Positions 60,274 to 64,000 of a DNA stretch of 64,000 nucleotides are shown one piece after another (within the stretch, counting starts at the first letter, position 1; the number at the start of each line of letters is the position of its first letter). The stretch covers positions 744,001 to 808,000 of the forward strand of contig JAHCAX010000001.1 of NCBI GenBank assembly GCA_019634675.1. The letters are read 5' to 3'. This DNA comes from Acherontichlamydia pituitae. GTDB taxonomy: Bacteria > Chlamydiota > Chlamydiia > Chlamydiales > Rhabdochlamydiaceae. The notes under the pieces were generated by a model. The model searched no databases and was not told the origin of the DNA. It was given only the letters and a program-made list of their open reading frames with translations. The position numbers were made by a program, and so were the translations under genes.

Positions 60274-61722
60274 TTATTTGAGCCACTTTGCGGCGTTTTT
60301 TGCCAGATAGTGTTGTATGGCTAAGGCTTTTAGTGCACAAGTCGAAAGATCATTTTTTTGGAATGCTTCTTTACTATTCCCTGAATAAGCGATTTTATTG
60401 GACTCAAGGATTTTAGAATATTCTTCATAGATCTGGTGCTTAATGAAATTCGGCAGCTTTAAAAACTTTTGCAAAGCTTGGGATTTGTCCAGGCTATCGG
60501 ACAAAAGCAGACCTGCAATTTCAGCAAGGATCTTTTGAGAGCCAAAATTCCAGATCTTAACAGTGGAGTCATTGTCAGACCCAAAGATCAGCTTCCCGCC
60601 AATAAAGGCGATCGAGCTAATTCTGTTTTGATTCTCTGATAATGCAGCGATGAAACTTCCGGTCTCTAGATCCCAGATTTTAAGTTGATTTTCCTCGGAG
60701 CTTGTGAGGATCAATCCATTGAAGATCCGACAGGAAGCAATTGCGAGTTTCAAGTGCCCTGGTAATGACATTAAACAGTTTCCGTTCTCTAAATCCCAGC
60801 ATTTGATTGTCGAATCTTGCGAACCGGAAAAAATCCTTCGGCCATAAACAGTAAGAGTATCTATAGAGTCTTGGTGTCCAGTTAATGTCATTAAACACGT
60901 TCTTGTTCCTAGATCCCAGACTTTGATCGTCTTGTCATAAGATCCTGAGATGATTTTTCCCTGAGCAACAGCAAGCGCAGCAACAGCGTCGGTATGTCCT
61001 GATAATGTAAATAGATGATCTCCGGTTTTCAAATCCCAGACATTGATGTCGGAAGCAAACGAGCCCGAAAGAATCATTCCATTATCAATGAGAATAGATC
61101 GAATGGCATGTGAGTCTTCTCTGATCGTTGACTGGCATTGTCCAGATTCTAAGTCCCAGATCTTAATTGTATGGTCAAATGATCCAGATATGATCATCCC
61201 GTTGCAAGCAGCCAAACAGCTGATAGGGGCATCATGCCCAACTAATTCCTTTACGCATTTTCCAGTCGTAGAATCCCAGATGCGGATCGTCTTGTCCAAT
61301 GAACCGGTTGCGAACATGTCATCCCAGGAAATAAGGCAGGTAATGCCTTTATGGTGTCCCATCAATGTTTGATTTGTATGAACTCCATTCTTAAGGTTCA
61401 TGTTTATTGCATGCTGATATTTGTACGCCTCTAAATGGCAGCCTCTGAATAGGGGATTTGGTAAAGGAGTGGAGAACGTCTTGGAAAATATTAGCTCCCA
61501 AAGGCGATCGTTCTGAAATGAAAGCTGATGGTATGTTCTGCAAGTGCAGCCAAGAAGATTAATCTGGGATAGCTGTAGGCGGATGAATAGTTCTACGATC
61601 GCATCTTGTGGCAGTCTTGATAAAGATTGGTGATAAAGTTGTGCTGTAGAAGGTTCGGCTCTGTTCAAATGGTCATTCGGTTGAAATTTAGCAGGTAGCA
61701 GTTTTTTTAAGAATCCTGACAT
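60274..61722 (-). CDS. F-box/WD40 eukaryotic-like protein 2
   Basis: 482 residues. F-box at about 35-80 (LPQDAIVELFIRLQLSQINL ... RLWELIF), seven WD40 blades (TIRIWDSTTGKCVKEL, TIKIWDLESGQCQSTI, TIKCWDLENGNCLMSL and others) and a C-terminal tail like that of its neighbour (FLKLPNFIKHQIYEEYSKIL). Likely SCF-mimicking effector. The stop lies in a sequence resembling the terminal repeat of nearby palindromic elements (60264-60276). Confidence 0.88.
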   Translation of the reverse strand: MSGFLKKLLPAKFQPNDHLNRAEPSTAQLYHQSLSRLPQDAIVELFIRLQLSQINLLGCTCRTYHQLSFQNDRLWELIFSKTFSTPLPNPLFRGCHLEAYKYQHAINMNLKNGVHTNQTLMGHHKGITCLISWDDMFATGSLDKTIRIWDSTTGKCVKELVGHDAPISCLAACNGMIISGSFDHTIKIWDLESGQCQSTIREDSHAIRSILIDNGMILSGSFASDINVWDLKTGDHLFTLSGHTDAVAALAVAQGKIISGSYDKTIKVWDLGTRTCLMTLTGHQDSIDTLTVYGRRIFSGSQDSTIKCWDLENGNCLMSLPGHLKLAIASCRIFNGLILTSSEENQLKIWDLETGSFIAALSENQNRISSIAFIGGKLIFGSDNDSTVKIWNFGSQKILAEIAGLLLSDSLDKSQALQKFLKLPNFIKHQIYEEYSKILESNKIAYSGNSKEAFQKNDLSTCALKALAIQHYLAKNAAKWLK

Positions 61723-61858
61723 AAGACATCCTGAAATAAAAATAATAATAAAATGGGCTGTTAATTATTCGTTATTTAATGATTATGTTCAATGTTTGTT
61801 TTTATGATTTATTTGCTGTTGAGCGGAAGGGAATTCAAATCTGCAATAATTAATACAA

Positions 61859-62012
61859 CCAAATCCTCTAACAGACTCTAAGCAGATGATGAGAGATGGA
61901 TATACAGCTTTCAACCGTCGGCAGTATAAATTCAAAATCGCTTGTGCGTTTGAATCGGAACCAGTATATATACACAAAGGACAGGATGCTTAGAGTCTGT
62001 CTAAGGATTTGG
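61859..62012. repeat. palindromic element, left of a nested pair
   Basis: 26-bp arms at 61859-61884 and 61987-62012 match in reverse complement except for about three positions (shared CAGACTCTAAGCA end). About 100 bp of spacer without a credible gene. Its right arm overlaps the left arm of the next element. Confidence 0.65.
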
Positions 62013-62227
62013 TTTTTTTGATTTTTGATGGATTTTTTCGTAGCTTTGGATTCCCTTCCGAAGGCTTCGTTTGCACGAGAAGGTTCTGTGAACCTTGGCA
62101 GTGAGGAGAAGGCGAAGCGCCCTTGGGCGCGAACTGGTCTTAGTTTAATTAACTAGGCCAAGGAATTGAATCCAAAGCTACGAAAAAAGGCGCAAAAAGC
62201 AATTAACAAAATTGACAGACAGACTCT
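61992..62227. repeat. MITE-like palindromic element upstream of hemA
   Basis: 236 bp with outer arms AGAGTCTGTCT/AGACAGACTCT (61992-62002, 62217-62227) and a perfect 21-bp inner pair at 62033-62053 and 62168-62188. The outer arm is nearly the same as that of the element at 49999-50175, so they belong to one family. It ends 22 bp before the hemA start. Confidence 0.8.
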
Positions 62228-62249
62228 TACAATTTAAAGAGAGCCGCCT

Positions 62250-63434
62250 ATGCGCATTGGTGTTCTAGGGATTAATCATAAATCATCAGAGTTGTCCTTA
62301 AGGGAAATGCTAGCTAAAGCATGCCAGCATCAATTTTCCAAAGAAACGCGCATCGCAAAAGACCTTAGCTGCGCTGTGCTTTCCACTTGCAACCGTACAG
62401 AAATTTACTTCAGCGCCGACGATCTTGCTTATGCGCACACTCGGATATTGAACCGGCTTCGGGATGTAGTAACTGAACCGTTTGAGCATAAGCTATACAC
62501 CTATTTTGGCTCTGATTGTTTTTTTCATCTTGCAACAGTGACATCTGGGCTCGACAGTGTCATTCTTGGCGAATCGGAAATTCAACGACAGGTGAAACTT
62601 GCTTACGAAACGACGGCGCTCTATTACCGCCTCCCTAGCTGCATGCATTTTCTTTTCCAAAAAAGTTTGAAAATCGGAAAGCAGATCCGTACAAAAGGCG
62701 CGGTGGGACGCAAACAGCAGTCTTTGCCGGGAATCATTTGGCAGATCGGCCAATGGTTCATGCAAGATTTGCAACAGAGAAAGATCCTTTTTATCGGAAA
62801 TTCTGAGATCAATCGGAAAGCGATAGCTTACTTTAAACAAAAACGATGCGATCAGTTAACGCTATTTACACGAGCTCTGCTTTATGCAAAGGAGTTGCAG
62901 CAAGAACACGCCCTAGAAGTGTTTGATTGGTCTCAATTGAATGCCTGGAAAGATTATGATCTTGTCATCTGCGGCACAAACCATTCTCAACATGTCCTCT
63001 CTCCTTATCAACTGGAAGGCGATCGGCTGACAACGAAGCTGATTTTTGACCTTAGCGTTCCAAGGACTGTCGATCCTCAGTTAGGCAGGCATCCCTATTT
63101 GACCCTATTCAATATCGAGGAACTGGGAAAGTTGATCGACCAAAAAAGAGAGAGCGATATCAATGCCCTGACATCTGCAGAAGAGATGATATGGGGGCTT
63201 GTCCAACGGCAGATCGAGATCTTCCATCGTAAAGAGAGAATCGCAAAGCACCAATTTGGGCCCAAATCCGCGATTTTTGTCCAGGATTTAGATTCTGAAC
63301 AAATCGCCTACCCTCAATTGAGAATGTCAAACTGCGGAAGCGCAGAACCGGAACAAAAATCATCGAATTTGGCTGCCAAAGAAAGTTTGGCAGAGTCCTC
63401 AAAAGAAAAAAAGGTCTTTTTGTGCGCAGATTAA
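62250..63434 (+). CDS. hemA: glutamyl-tRNA reductase
   Basis: 394 residues. GVLGINHKSSELSLRE N-terminus, catalytic Cys in LSTCNRTEIYF, GEsEIQRQVK-type motif (LGESEIQRQVKLAY), and NADPH-domain IGNSEINRKA. First step of heme biosynthesis from Glu-tRNA. The C-terminal ~60 residues are charged and poorly typical. A palindromic element lies immediately upstream and may carry or disturb its promoter. Confidence 0.93.
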   Translation: MRIGVLGINHKSSELSLREMLAKACQHQFSKETRIAKDLSCAVLSTCNRTEIYFSADDLAYAHTRILNRLRDVVTEPFEHKLYTYFGSDCFFHLATVTSGLDSVILGESEIQRQVKLAYETTALYYRLPSCMHFLFQKSLKIGKQIRTKGAVGRKQQSLPGIIWQIGQWFMQDLQQRKILFIGNSEINRKAIAYFKQKRCDQLTLFTRALLYAKELQQEHALEVFDWSQLNAWKDYDLVICGTNHSQHVLSPYQLEGDRLTTKLIFDLSVPRTVDPQLGRHPYLTLFNIEELGKLIDQKRESDINALTSAEEMIWGLVQRQIEIFHRKERIAKHQFGPKSAIFVQDLDSEQIAYPQLRMSNCGSAEPEQKSSNLAAKESLAESSKEKKVFLCAD

Positions 63435-63499
63435 TCTTTCGAAACCATAATGACACTCAGGCGTCTGCCAAAATAGGTTTAAATCATCAATTTTTCTGG

Positions 63500-64000
63500 A
63501 TGGCAAAGACTTGTTATTGGATCTTTCTTGCGTGCCTTTTTTTCTCGAGTCCGGTTTGGTCGGATGATGATCAGCCCCAAGTTGAGGCATCGCATGTCAT
63601 CGTCCTCCCTGCCGGTTCCGTCTATCAAGGCGATTACTTTGCTTTGGGCGATAGCGTGGAAATTTCCGGAGAAGTCAATGGAGATGTCTATATTTTGGCC
63701 AACCAGATTGTGATCGATGGGAAGATCAACGGGGATGTCATAGCAGCTGGCGGAAGCCTAGATATTTCCGGGATTGTCGCCCGCAATGTCCGATCAGTTG
63801 CAGGACAGGTATTGATCAGCGGAAATATCGGCAATAATGTAACGGCATTGGCCGGCAACGTCCAACTCCTTCCTTCTGCTACAGTCGGGAACAATGTGGT
63901 AATTACGGCTGGTAATGTGGACCTCTCTTCCAAAATCGGTTCCGATGCCACGATCGTCGCTTCGAACTTAAGGATCTCTTCCTATATTGCCAATAAGATA
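63500..64000 (+). CDS. bactofilin-like/polymer-forming repeat protein with signal peptide (partial)
   Basis: From ATG 63500 a signal peptide (MAKTCYWIFLACLFFSSPVW) is followed by beta-helix repeats of the GDVYILANQIVIDGKINGD, GDVIAAGGSLDISGIV and GNVQLLPSATVGNNV kind, as in bactofilins and related polymer-forming proteins. The signal peptide makes it an exported version. Cut by the window end. Starts 65 bp after hemA. Confidence 0.75.
   Translation, partial: MAKTCYWIFLACLFFSSPVWSDDDQPQVEASHVIVLPAGSVYQGDYFALGDSVEISGEVNGDVYILANQIVIDGKINGDVIAAGGSLDISGIVARNVRSVAGQVLISGNIGNNVTALAGNVQLLPSATVGNNVVITAGNVDLSSKIGSDATIVASNLRISSYIANKI

Noticed and set aside
61789..61977. 62-codon open frame on the minus strand
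   Set aside because: It overlaps the arm and spacer of the palindrome at 61859-62012, has no clear ribosome-binding site and no recognisable composition.
1..64000. CRISPR array, prophage or rRNA operon
   Set aside because: No regularly spaced direct repeats, no phage structural or integrase genes and no rRNA-like sequence were seen. The repeats present are inverted and irregularly placed.

Overview
The window reads as chromosomal DNA of an environmental (Chlamydia-like) member of the Chlamydiales. The strongest evidence is gene order: tig-clpP-clpX on one strand, facing a SWIM/SNF2 helicase, mreB and a GTP-type pckA, is the order I remember from Chlamydia (CT705-CT710). kdsA-lptC-lptA-lptB likewise follows chlamydial order. 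Eukaryote-like genes (Ser/Thr kinases, F-box/WD40 proteins), type III translocator-like proteins and a MOMP-like porin fit an intracellular lifestyle with amoebal or animal hosts. Genus cannot be fixed from the sequence alone.

Layout. 1-2643: two tandem paralogous proteins of unknown function (the first cut by the window edge) and an Lpg1974/MOMP-like outer-membrane protein. 2780-18142: the accessory core, all on the minus strand. Two homologous cassettes each encode a polar secreted-type protein, a small helical protein, a YopB/SseC-like hydrophobic translocator and a SseD/CopD-like helical partner, followed by a terminator and then two Ser/Thr kinases with a shared helical N-terminal half. 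18975-20588: an orphan 537-residue protein. 20608-33739: conserved housekeeping block (clpX, clpP, tig, two tRNA-Gly, SNF2 helicase, mreB, pckA, dtd, ndk), interrupted by a TnpB-only IS200/IS605 element between mreB and pckA. 33902-41103: heptosyltransferase, an ABC-2 exporter, a DUF2335 protein, an APH-like kinase, and a TetR-hemerythrin pair with a visible operator. 41104-46738: a glycerophosphodiesterase, a DinJ/YafQ-type toxin-antitoxin cassette bounded by 27-bp direct repeats, and the LPS operon kdsA-lptC-lptA-lptB. 46943-55533: MazEF, a YheT-like hydrolase, dapB, an isolated secretin, tRNA-Arg and a large DHH-family protein. 55621-64000: khpA, rluD-family synthase, two small unknown genes, recX, two F-box/WD40 genes, hemA and the start of a bactofilin-like protein.

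A recurrent theme is a set of 150-240 bp palindromic, MITE-like elements (4399, 21852, 49999, 50177, 57335, 61859, 61992; a shorter palindrome at 42056). They sit between genes, and one supplies the stop codon of clpP. Another lies between a kinase promoter and its ribosome-binding site; the paralogous kinase next door preserves the uninterrupted arrangement.

The best candidate for an undescribed system is the duplicated translocon-plus-kinase locus at 2780-18142: two diverged five- or four-gene translocon-like operons, each coupled to a pair of kinases whose DFG motif has become DFN or DFD. The second is the small toxin-antitoxin cassette that has recombined into the 3' end of lptB while preserving its protein sequence with synonymous codons. 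All functional statements are from reading motifs; no database search was run.
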